DNA of 41,110 bases, taken from contig JACRCX010000036.1 of assembly GCA_016218815.1 (NCBI GenBank), positions 1-41,110 on the forward strand, read 5' to 3'. The position numbers were made by a program, and so were the translations under genes. Below the pieces are notes generated by a model. The model had not been told where the DNA came from and ran no database searches. It was given only the letters and a program-made list of their open reading frames with translations. The stretch is from Deltaproteobacteria bacterium. Lineage in GTDB: Bacteria > Myxococcota_A > Polyangia > DRWM01 > JAAZOP01. The stretch's first letter is position 1; each line of letters opens with the position of its first letter. Below, piece after piece: positions 8,401 through 15,276 of this stretch.

Positions 8401-9506
8401 GTCGCGTCCCGCTCTCCATGCTCCCCGGTCTCCAGGACGTGCGCGACTTCCGTCAATGGCTCCGCCACGTCCTCGGGTCGAAAGCCGCGCACCCGGCGTT
8501 CGGGCGGTACGGGTTCGAGCAGAAGATCGAGTACTGGGCCCTCCTGTGGGGCACGGTGCTGATGATCGTCACCGGGTTCGTCCTGCTCGTCCCGCTCAAG
8601 GCCACCTCGATCCTCCCCGGCGAGATCGTGCCCGCGGCCAAGGCGGCGCACGGCTACGAGGCGATCCTGGCCGTGCTGGCGGTGATCGTCTGGCACTTCT
8701 ACGGCGTCCACGTCGCGCACTGGAACCGCGCCATGGTCTCCGGAGCGCTCACCGAGGAGGAGATGCACGAGGCGCATGCGGCGGAGCTGCAGCGGCTCGA
8801 GCAGGAGGGCCCGCGGCGTCCCGAGGACGACCCTGCGTTCGGGCGGCGCCGCAAGCTCTTCCTCCCCATCGCCGTGGGGTTCGTCGCGCTGGCGGTCGTC
8901 GGCCTCAAGCTGCTGCTCTCCGAGAATACCTCGCTGGCCGGAATTCCAACGGTCCAGCAGACCGCCTTCGCCCCGGTGACCCCACCCCCGCCCGCTTCGG
9001 ACGCGGGCGGCGTGGCCCCGGATGCCGCCGCCGGGAGCGAGCCAGGCGGTTTCCGTCCGCCGCGGCCCGTGCCGCATCCCGTCCAGGGCCGCTCGCCGTG
9101 CAGCGCCTGCCACGGCCCGGGCGCGATGAAGCCGATGCCCGCCGACCACGAGGGCCGCGGCGAGGACGTCTGCCTCATGTGCCACCACGCGTCCGATGCC
9201 CCGGCGCCGCCGCCGCCCGCCGGCCCCGAGCCCGCGGGCGTCTCTCCGGCCGTCCTGCCGGCCGCGGCGGAGCCGCCGGACGCCTCGAACGGTCCGTCGC
9301 CCACCGCGGCGGACGCCGGGAGCGCGGCCGCGGATGCAGGTTCGCCGCCGGCGCAGCCGGGCGGTCCGCCGACGATCCCGCATTCCCTGGAGGGGCGGGC
9401 GCAGTGCACCGGATGCCACGCCGCGGGCCCGATCGCGATGCCGGCGGATCACGCGGGGCGGACCGACGACATGTGCCTGATGTGCCACCAGACGGGCGGA
9501 GCTTGA
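5496..9506 (+). CDS. 27-CXXCH multihaem cytochrome c fused to a cytochrome-b membrane domain
   Basis: The GTG at 5496 gives 1336 residues with a signal peptide (MSIRKSVGRR then a hydrophobic stretch ending AGLAGAQ). Seven tandem dihaem modules follow (about 5590-7110), each with IPHTLEGRSQC-CH, FPADHAGR and a second CXXCH, joined by Ala/Asp/Gly 'DAG' linkers. Nine more CXXCH motifs come next, then six membrane segments from about residue 844 to 1140, with conserved His in RVEHW, LHHLF and WHFYGVHVAHW as expected for b-type haems. Two more dihaem modules form the tail, giving 27 CXXCH in total. Six membrane crossings, with Arg-rich loops after segments 1, 3 and 5, put both haem sets on the periplasmic side. 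A role in quinol oxidation or electron export is likely. The electron acceptor is unknown. The gene leads an operon with the next two genes. Confidence 0.9.
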   Translation: MSIRKSVGRRVASSLVVLLVAGVVWAGLAGAQPSIPHPLENRGQCLACHRSGSHGVPEDHAGRGNDTCTTCHHAGGGSSSTTSDAGSTSTREVSAADARDAAATDDRGTATVPDPGASSPDAGVASTDPGTSAADTGATAADAGTAAADSGGSTRPSSGPPPIPHSLEGRSQCTGCHSSGPIAFPADHAGRGNDTCTMCHRAPAASSAPDAGSTSSDAGTSAADAGGSTRPSRPPAIPHTLEGRSQCTGCHSSGPLAFPADHAGRTDSMCTGCHHAAAASSGADAGTSSADAGGTRPSRPPMIPHTLEGRSQCTGCHSSGPMAFPADHAGRTDSMCTGCHQPGASPAVADAGPSPADAGGAPPPSGGPPSIPHTLEGRSQCTACHSSGPMAFPADHAGRTDSMCTGCHQPGASPTGADAGAADAGAGEAAPPSGGPPAVPHTLEGRDQCTVCHGEGGLRPMPGDHAGRTDDMCLTCHHAPAGEGGGQPPVPGAGVGGAPAVPHGLQGRDECSLCHSAGGVRPMPADHAGRANGTCLACHQAGGSAEPGAAAGIGDADCLGCHASRGLTVPLPSGDALALYVDTESYRASVHGRAGVGCVGCHEGYTAGPHGRIAAQDRRDYSIRSYTRCRGCHVQQYTGVQDSMHAQALSWGNRNAPICVDCHSAHDVSPPDEPRSAISITCGRCHSTIVAQYRESVHGAALLEDSNPDVPTCSDCHGVHGIHDPRTAEFRLKSPQICARCHADPARMGKYGITADVYDTYVADFHGTTVELFARQSPDAPSNKAVCYDCHGVHDIRKVDDPQSHVIKANLIKTCQRCHPGADPSFIGAWVGHYRPSPSRNPITYYVQLFYRVAIPGILGLMLVLVALDAQKRIRRRRAAKDHPSPSGRVFPRFTGLDRVEHWVMVVSFTMLALTGLPQKFAGHPVAEGVISFFGGIELVRTLHHLFAILLVLETVFHLVTVAYKILVRRVPLSMLPGLQDVRDFRQWLRHVLGSKAAHPAFGRYGFEQKIEYWALLWGTVLMIVTGFVLLVPLKATSILPGEIVPAAKAAHGYEAILAVLAVIVWHFYGVHVAHWNRAMVSGALTEEEMHEAHAAELQRLEQEGPRRPEDDPAFGRRRKLFLPIAVGFVALAVVGLKLLLSENTSLAGIPTVQQTAFAPVTPPPPASDAGGVAPDAAAGSEPGGFRPPRPVPHPVQGRSPCSACHGPGAMKPMPADHEGRGEDVCLMCHHASDAPAPPPPAGPEPAGVSPAVLPAAAEPPDASNGPSPTAADAGSAAADAGSPPAQPGGPPTIPHSLEGRAQCTGCHAAGPIAMPADHAGRTDDMCLMCHQTGGA
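5590..7110 (+). repeat. Seven tandem dihaem-module repeats within the 27-haem cytochrome gene
   Basis: Units lie at about 5597-5720, 5985-6100, 6204-6320, 6408-6520, 6612-6730, 6810-6935 and 6990-7110. Protein sequences of units 3-5 are nearly identical, while their codons differ at many synonymous sites. Two further units are at about 9070-9190 and 9375-9495, beyond the membrane domain. Confidence 0.85.
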
Positions 9507-9528
9507 GCCCGGTCCGCGAGGGGTAGGG

Positions 9529-11649
9529 ATGAAACCGACCATTCCGCGCGCTCGCCTGCTGGGGGCCGTGCTTCCGGCCCTGCTGCTGCTCCTGTCCTCC
9601 TCCCGTGCCTCCGCATCGACCCCGTCAAGCTACTGCCTGGGGTGTCATGCCGAGCCTCAGGTGGCGACCGCCGCGGGCCGCCCGGTGCACGTCGCCGCCG
9701 ATGCGCTGGCGGGTTCCGTCCACCACGGCTTCGACTGCGTGATGTGCCACTCCGGCCTGGACGGCGCGGACGCGGACTTCTCGCGGCACCAGCCGGAGAG
9801 CGCGGCGGCGCGCTGCGAGCCGTGCCACCGGGAGGTGGCGGATCAGTACCGGCTGAGCGTGCACGGGCTGGGGCGCCTCGGCGGCTCCGCCGACGCCGCC
9901 CGCTGCGGCGATTGCCACGGCACGCACCAGATCCTGGCGCCCGACGACCCTCGCTCGCCCGTGTACAAGCGGAACCTCCCCTTCACGTGCGCGCGCTGCC
10001 ATTCGAATCCCGGACTGACGGGGCAGAACCGGATCAAGGAGCCGAACGCGGCGCGGGAGTACCTGGAGAGCATCCATGCCCGCGGCCTGATCGGCATGGG
10101 CCTGGTCGTCGCGCCGTCCTGCAACGACTGCCACGGCGTGCACGACATCCGCCGCGACACCGATGCCCGCGCGCCGATCCACCGCGACAACATCCCCGCG
10201 ACCTGCGGCAAGTGCCACGTCGGCGTGCGCGAGATCTATGCGCTGAGCATCCACGGGGTGCTCGAGGCCAAGGGCGACGCGCGGGCGCCCGTCTGCACGA
10301 CGTGCCACACCGTCCACGGCATCGCCGACCCCACGACGCAGAAGTTCAAGCTGGAGAGCGACGAGCGGTGCGGCAAGTGCCACGGCGACCGCCTCGAGCG
10401 CTACCGCGAGACCTACCACGGGAAGGCGGCCGAGCTGGGTCGCGGCAGCGTCGCCGCGTGCTTCGACTGCCACGGGCACCACGACATCCAGCCGACCAGC
10501 GACCCGCGCTCCCATCTCGCGCCCGCCAACATCCTTTCCACCTGTCGCCGGTGCCATCCCGACGCCACCTCGAACTTCACCCAGTACCAGGCCCACGCCG
10601 ATCACTCGGACCGCGAGCACTACCCGATCGTCTACTGGGTCTTCGTGCTGATGACCTCGCTGCTCGTCGGTACGTTCGGTTTCTTCGGCGTGCACACCGT
10701 CCTCTGGCTCGTGCGTTCGATCTACCTCTACATGCACGACTCGAAGACGTTCCGCGAGGCCAAGCTCCGCGCGCGCAACGACCGCGAGGCCTACGTCCGG
10801 TTCAGCCCGTTCGAGCGGTTCCTGCACCTGCTGGTGATCTCGAGCTTCCTCCTGCTCGTGATCACGGGAATGCCCCTCAAGTTCTACTACACCGACTGGG
10901 CGCGCGGCCTGTTCGACCTGATGGGCGGCCCGGAGGTCGCGGGCGCCCTGCACCGCTTCGGCGCGATCGTCACGCTGCTCTACTTCACGCTGCACCTGCT
11001 CCAGCTCGCGTCGGCAGTCTGGCACCGGCGCAAGCAGTTCCGCGATCCCGAGAGCGGCCGCTTCCGCGTACGCCGGTTCCTGGCCTTCTGCGTCGGGCCG
11101 GACTCGCCCGTTCCCACCTGGCAGGACGTCCGCGACTTCATCGCGCACCAGAAGTGGTTCTTCGGCAAGGGCCCCAAGCCGCAGTTCGACCGCTGGACCT
11201 ATTGGGAGAAGTTCGACTACCTCGCCGTGTTCTGGGGCGTGTTCATGATCGGCGCCTCGGGCCTGATCATGTGGTTCCCCGAGTTCTTCACCCGCTTCCT
11301 GCCGGGTTGGATGATCAACGTCGCGCTCGTCGTGCACAGCGACGAGGCGCTGCTCGCGGCGGGGTTCATCTTCACGTTCCACTTCTTCAACGTGCACTTC
11401 CGCATCGAGCGCTTCCCGATGGACCCCGTGATCTTCTCCGGCCGGATCACCCGCGAGGAGCTGGAGCACGAACGCGGCCGGTGGCTGAAGCGCCTGCAGG
11501 AGAGCGGGGAGCTGGAACAGATGAAGGTGGGCGACGAGTGGCTGCAGGTGAAGAAGCTGCTGCTGCCGATCGGGGTCATCGCCTTCTCCATCGGGGTCGC
11601 GCTGATCGCGCTCATCTACTGGGCCATGTCCTCCCGGCTGTTGCGGTAG
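9529..11649 (+). CDS. 11-CXXCH cytochrome c fused to a cytochrome-b membrane domain
   Basis: The 706-residue protein begins with a signal peptide (MKPTIPRAR, a hydrophobic run, SRASAS). Eleven CXXCH motifs follow (CLGCH, CVMCH, CEPCH, CGDCH, CARCH, CNDCH, CGKCH, CTTCH, CGKCH, CFDCH, CRRCH), several as C(N/F)DCHGxHDI. After about residue 360 come six membrane segments with paired His (RFLHLLV, LHRFGAI, LHLLQL, FHFFNVHF), the same plan as the upstream gene but without the tail haems. The two proteins are paralogous b-c fusions and may work as partners or alternatives in the same electron pathway. The gap to the upstream gene is 22 bases and carries a GAGGGGTAGGG ribosome site. Membrane location with periplasmic haems is inferred. 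The partner redox proteins are not known. Confidence 0.9.
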   Translation: MKPTIPRARLLGAVLPALLLLLSSSRASASTPSSYCLGCHAEPQVATAAGRPVHVAADALAGSVHHGFDCVMCHSGLDGADADFSRHQPESAAARCEPCHREVADQYRLSVHGLGRLGGSADAARCGDCHGTHQILAPDDPRSPVYKRNLPFTCARCHSNPGLTGQNRIKEPNAAREYLESIHARGLIGMGLVVAPSCNDCHGVHDIRRDTDARAPIHRDNIPATCGKCHVGVREIYALSIHGVLEAKGDARAPVCTTCHTVHGIADPTTQKFKLESDERCGKCHGDRLERYRETYHGKAAELGRGSVAACFDCHGHHDIQPTSDPRSHLAPANILSTCRRCHPDATSNFTQYQAHADHSDREHYPIVYWVFVLMTSLLVGTFGFFGVHTVLWLVRSIYLYMHDSKTFREAKLRARNDREAYVRFSPFERFLHLLVISSFLLLVITGMPLKFYYTDWARGLFDLMGGPEVAGALHRFGAIVTLLYFTLHLLQLASAVWHRRKQFRDPESGRFRVRRFLAFCVGPDSPVPTWQDVRDFIAHQKWFFGKGPKPQFDRWTYWEKFDYLAVFWGVFMIGASGLIMWFPEFFTRFLPGWMINVALVVHSDEALLAAGFIFTFHFFNVHFRIERFPMDPVIFSGRITREELEHERGRWLKRLQESGELEQMKVGDEWLQVKKLLLPIGVIAFSIGVALIALIYWAMSSRLLR

Positions 11650-11665
11650 CCTCCCTCGTACTAGC

Positions 11666-13507
11666 ATGAGCGACGTGAAGACCGCCGACAAGCGCTTCCG
11701 CAAGCTCACGCTTCCCATCCGCGTCCTGACCGCGGTGATCGTCGTGCTGCTCGTGGGTATTGCCCTGCTGATCACCGGCCGCACCGAGCACATCCTGATC
11801 GAGCGGTTCAACGAGTACCACCTGACCATCGTGCGGCTGGCGGCGCGGGAGATCGAGAACTCGTTCGGCAACGCGGCGCGGCTCATCGACGTCCTGGCCG
11901 GAACCCTGCCGCCCCCGGGCTCGGACCCGCGAGGAGCCCGGGCCCGCCTCCAGCGCGGCGTCCAGGCGCTGGCGTCCGAGGGCGCCGCCGACCTCGCCCA
12001 GCTCGACTCGTCCGGACGCACCGTGGCGTCGGCCTCCGGCGAGACCGACGCGCTCGACGCCCTGTGGGCCCGGGCGGCAGACGCCTGCCGCCCCGTGCCC
12101 GCGGATCCGGCGATGCGCTGCGCGGTGCCGATCGTCGAGCCCCACGATCCTCGCCTGCCCGGGCGCGTGATGGTCGTCTCCGCTTCCGCCGGCGGTCTCG
12201 GCCCCGAAGGACGCCTGCTGCTGGTCCTGGACTGGGAGCGGATCGACGCGCTCCTCACCGCCGTGACCACGATCAACCGCCACAGTGTCGGCTGGCTCCT
12301 GGACGCGGACGGGAAGCTGCTCTGGAGCGTGGCCCACCCCGAGATGGTCGGCCGCAGCGCCGTCCGCGCCGACCGGAGCTGCCAGCAGTGCCACGCCGAG
12401 TTCTCCCTCGAGACCCGCATGCTGCAGGGCGGTTCGGGGGTCGGCGATGTCAGCGTCGGCGACTCTCCGCGCCGCCTCGTCGCCTGGGCCGCCGTCTCCG
12501 TGCTCGGCCACCGCTGGGCCCTCGCCGGTTCCGCCCCCTACGACGACGTCGTCGCCAGCGGCCGCCGCAATCGCGCCGCCGTCTTCGTCGCCAAGGGCTT
12601 CCTCGTCGCCGTCATCGTCGTCCTCGCCATTCTGCTCGATGTCCAGAACCGCCGCCGCATCCGCGAGCTGCGCCAGAGCGAGGTCGCGGTCCAGCGCGCC
12701 AACCAGGCGCTGTCCGAAGAGGTGCGCGACCGCACCGGCGAGCTGCAGGGCGTCTACGCCGAGATGCACGAGGTCCGGGCGCGGTTCACCGCGCTGGAGC
12801 GGCTCGCCATCGTCGGTGAGCTGGCCTCCGTCGTCGCCCACGAGATCCGCACGCCCCTCAACTCGCTCGCCATCTCCTCCCAGCGCGTCGCCCGCCTGCT
12901 GCGCGCCGACCCTGGGGCCGACCCGACGAAGGCGCGTGAGATCGTCGAGGCGCAGCTCAACGAGATCCGGCGCATCGACCGCTTCATCGAGGACTACCTG
13001 CGGCTGGTCCGGATGCCCAAGGCGTCCCGCCGTCCCGAGGACCTCAACGCGCTCGTCGCCGACGTGCTGCGTTTCATCGAGGTCGAGCAGCAGCGGCGCC
13101 CCATCCGGTTCCTGCGCGAGCTCGATCCGGACCTGCCGGAAGCGGAGATCGACGCCGACAAGATCCGCCAGGTGCTGCTGAACCTGCTGGTCAACGCCAT
13201 CCAGGCCATTCCCGTTGGCGGGGAGATCGTCGTGCGTACCCGCCGCGTCGATGGCGAGATCGAGCTGTCGGTCTCCGACGACGGGCCGGGCGTGCGGCCC
13301 GAGCACCAGCCCAAGCTGTTCGAGCCGTTCTTCACGACCAAGGAGAAGGGCACGGGCCTGGGCCTGGCCATCTGTGCCCGGCTGGTGAACGAACACGGCG
13401 GCACGATCACCTGCGAGTCCGAGCCGGGCCGCGGCGCCACCTTCCGCGTCCGCCTGCCGCTCCGTGCGCCGGCGGCGACGACCCCGGACGGCGGCCGTGA
13501 GCTGTGA
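11666..13507 (+). CDS. Membrane sensor histidine kinase with a CXXCH haem-c site in the sensor domain
   Basis: The 613-residue kinase has a first membrane segment at about 22-44, an extracytoplasmic region to about 300 and a second segment at about 304-328. A coiled coil, HisKA and HATPase_c follow. The phospho-acceptor is His392 in VAHEIRTPLNSL. ATP-site motifs are NLLVNAIQAIP, DDGPGVRPEH, FEPFFTTKEKGTGLGLAI and a G-rich end. The sensor region contains RSCQQCHAEF (Cys239, Cys242, His243), a c-type haem site next to WLLDADGKLLWSVAHPEM, a Cache/PAS-like strand pattern. Periplasmic haem-c sensors are known from Geobacter and relatives. Sixteen bases separate it from the 11-haem cytochrome gene, so it probably senses redox state or a haem ligand and belongs to that operon. 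No response regulator lies nearby. Confidence 0.9.
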   Translation: MSDVKTADKRFRKLTLPIRVLTAVIVVLLVGIALLITGRTEHILIERFNEYHLTIVRLAAREIENSFGNAARLIDVLAGTLPPPGSDPRGARARLQRGVQALASEGAADLAQLDSSGRTVASASGETDALDALWARAADACRPVPADPAMRCAVPIVEPHDPRLPGRVMVVSASAGGLGPEGRLLLVLDWERIDALLTAVTTINRHSVGWLLDADGKLLWSVAHPEMVGRSAVRADRSCQQCHAEFSLETRMLQGGSGVGDVSVGDSPRRLVAWAAVSVLGHRWALAGSAPYDDVVASGRRNRAAVFVAKGFLVAVIVVLAILLDVQNRRRIRELRQSEVAVQRANQALSEEVRDRTGELQGVYAEMHEVRARFTALERLAIVGELASVVAHEIRTPLNSLAISSQRVARLLRADPGADPTKAREIVEAQLNEIRRIDRFIEDYLRLVRMPKASRRPEDLNALVADVLRFIEVEQQRRPIRFLRELDPDLPEAEIDADKIRQVLLNLLVNAIQAIPVGGEIVVRTRRVDGEIELSVSDDGPGVRPEHQPKLFEPFFTTKEKGTGLGLAICARLVNEHGGTITCESEPGRGATFRVRLPLRAPAATTPDGGREL

Positions 13508-13552
13508 GCCGTGAGCTGTGAGCCGTGAGCTGTGAGTCGTGAGTTGTGAGTC
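13497..13552 (+). repeat. Eight-copy 7-bp tandem repeat (GTGAGCT/GTGAGYY) across the kinase stop codon
   Basis: Eight consecutive units (GTGAGCT, GTGAGCC, GTGAGCT, GTGAGCC, GTGAGCT, GTGAGTC, GTGAGTT, GTGAGTC) begin inside the last codons of the histidine kinase gene. They run 45 bases past its TGA at 13505-13507. Confidence 0.9.
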
Positions 13553-13577
13553 GTACGCGGAAGGGCCCGCTTCGCCA

Positions 13578-13605
13578 TCCGAACCGCGGGCTTCAGCCCG
13601 CGGCT
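13578..13605 (-). repeat. Half copy of the palindromic element (single hairpin)
   Basis: One hairpin arm, CGCGGGCTTCAGCCCGCG, with the TCCGAAC flank on its left. It lies between the convergent ends of the kinase and VWA genes. Only the GGCTGAAGCC-type arm is present. It could act as a bidirectional transcription barrier, but no T-tract follows. Confidence 0.8.
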
Positions 13606-13619
13606 TCCGCCGCGCCGTA

Positions 13620-15266
13620 CTACCGCTTGCGCCGCGAGCGGCCTGCGAGGGCGAGCGCGATCGCGAGGCCGAGGACGACGAGCCCCAGCCAGCCGGCTCC
13701 CCCGGCCGCCGCGCAGCCGCAGCCGCTTGCGGACCCGCCGTCCTCCGGCGGCGTGAGCGGCGGGTCCTCCCCCTCCGGGTTGCCTTCCGTGCATACTCCC
13801 GCCCGGCATGACGCGCCGGGCGGGCAGCTCGCACCGTCGTCCGCCGTTCCGTTGCAGTCGTCGTCCAGCCCGTTGCACGCCTCGGCAGCGGGCCACGCCG
13901 CGCCGTCACAGCCCGACCACGTTCCGGCCGCGCAGACCTGCTGGCCCGCCGTGCACTCGCCCGTGTCCGTCCCGCAGGGGCGGGTCGCGCCCGCCGTGCA
14001 CGAACACCCCTCGTCGGCCATCCCGTCGCAGTCGTTGTCCTCGTCGTCGCATACCTCGGCCGTCGGCACGACCGCCCCGTCGCAGCCGCCCCAGGCGCCG
14101 CCCGAGCACGTCTGGGTGCCGCCCGCGCAGGAACCCACGTCCAGGCCGCAAACCCGCACGTCCCCCTCCGCGCACAGGCACCCTTCGTCCGTCGTCCCGT
14201 CGCAGTCCTCGTCGGTCCCGTCGCAGGTTTCCGCGGCCGGTCCCAGGAAGCCGGCGCACTCGTCCCACGAGCCGCCGGCGCAGGCCTGCGTTCCGGAGAC
14301 GCACTCGCCCGCGTCGACGCCGCACGAGCGCGTCTCGCCGGAGACGCAGTCGCAACCCTCGTCGACGACGCCGTCGCAGTCCTCGTCGACAGCGCCGTCA
14401 CAGGCCTCGCTCGCCGCCGGCGCCGGCGCCGTGCAGTCGACCCAGGCGCCGTCCCGGCAGGTCTCCAGGCCGTCGCCGCACACCGTCGAGCAGGCCCGAG
14501 CGAGGTCCTCGTCCGTCTCGTCGTCGCAGTCGTTGTCGATGCCGTCGCAGACCTCCGTGGTGGCGTGGCGCGCGATGGCGTCGAGCACCGCCTCCAGCTC
14601 GGCGGTGTCCTCCGCCTTCTGGTAGCAGGGGTTCGGGGTGGTCGGCTCGGAGCCCGTCGGATCGCACCCCGGGACGTACGTGCCGCTCTGGTACGCGATG
14701 CGATTGAGCGTCAAGGCGTCCACCGAATCGCCGAAGCCGACGACGTAGACGGTCGTGCCGGTCGCGCGCAGCGCGGCGGCGTGCTCGACCGGATGGAACC
14801 GCGTCGCGGGATCGTACGGGTCGCACCACTGCCAGCCGTCGCTGACCAGGACCGCGATGCGCCGCTCGGACGGGTCGCTCATCGGCGCGTAGCCGGCGGC
14901 GACGTCGAACGCCTGCCACATCGGCGTGTAGTTCCCGGCGGCGGGAGGCGGATCGGCGAGATAGCCCGCGATCGCGGACGCGGTCCCGGGGCCGACGGGG
15001 ACCGCCACCCCGGAGACGTCGCAGTGGTTCGGGTTGGGGAAGACGAGCAGGCCGAAATCGATGCTGGTGTCGAAACGGCTCGTGATCGTCGAGACCGCCG
15101 CGCGCGCCGCGTCCCACTTCGTGTCGCCGCCCGGCACCGTGCCGGTGACCATCGAGCTGGACTTGTCCAGGACGATCAGCAGGCTGGGGGTCTCGCATTG
15201 CGCGGAGACCGGCCGCGGCCCCAGGCACGCGGCCGCGAGGAATGCGACGAAAGATGTGCGCTTCAT
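13620..15266 (-). CDS. VWA-domain protein with MopE-type repeats and MYXO-CTERM-like anchor
   Basis: The 548-residue protein has a signal peptide (MKRTSFVAFLAAACLGPRPV SAQ). A von Willebrand A domain follows at about 25-215 with MIDAS residues DKSSSM, a downstream Thr and VLVSDGW. Five Cys/Asp-rich MopE-like units come next (for example EVCDGIDNDCDDETDE and ETCDGTDEDCDGTTDEGC). The C-terminus is SGCGCAAAGG, a hydrophobic helix and GRSRRKR. That Cys-Gly-Cys, helix, Arg pattern matches the MYXO-CTERM sorting signal, which implies processing by a myxosortase and surface anchoring. The MopE units resemble those of the Methylococcus copper protein, so Ca2+ or other metal binding is possible. The ATG has a GAGAGG ribosome site. 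It follows the Cys-rich lipoprotein gene by 10 bases, indicating cotranscription. Confidence 0.88.
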   Translation of the reverse strand: MKRTSFVAFLAAACLGPRPVSAQCETPSLLIVLDKSSSMVTGTVPGGDTKWDAARAAVSTITSRFDTSIDFGLLVFPNPNHCDVSGVAVPVGPGTASAIAGYLADPPPAAGNYTPMWQAFDVAAGYAPMSDPSERRIAVLVSDGWQWCDPYDPATRFHPVEHAAALRATGTTVYVVGFGDSVDALTLNRIAYQSGTYVPGCDPTGSEPTTPNPCYQKAEDTAELEAVLDAIARHATTEVCDGIDNDCDDETDEDLARACSTVCGDGLETCRDGAWVDCTAPAPAASEACDGAVDEDCDGVVDEGCDCVSGETRSCGVDAGECVSGTQACAGGSWDECAGFLGPAAETCDGTDEDCDGTTDEGCLCAEGDVRVCGLDVGSCAGGTQTCSGGAWGGCDGAVVPTAEVCDDEDNDCDGMADEGCSCTAGATRPCGTDTGECTAGQQVCAAGTWSGCDGAAWPAAEACNGLDDDCNGTADDGASCPPGASCRAGVCTEGNPEGEDPPLTPPEDGGSASGCGCAAAGGAGWLGLVVLGLAIALALAGRSRRKR

Positions 15267-15276
15267 GATGGGCCTC

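Noticed and set aside
5499..9542. A very long open frame on the minus strand opposite the 27-haem cytochrome
   Set aside because: It is the antisense shadow of a GC-rich gene. It has no recognisable domains and an Arg/Val/Gly-rich composition, and the plus strand has 27 CXXCH motifs and a promoter.
13578..13605. The hairpin after the kinase gene as a rho-independent terminator
   Set aside because: There is no T-tract on either strand, and the sequence is a half copy of the dispersed element.
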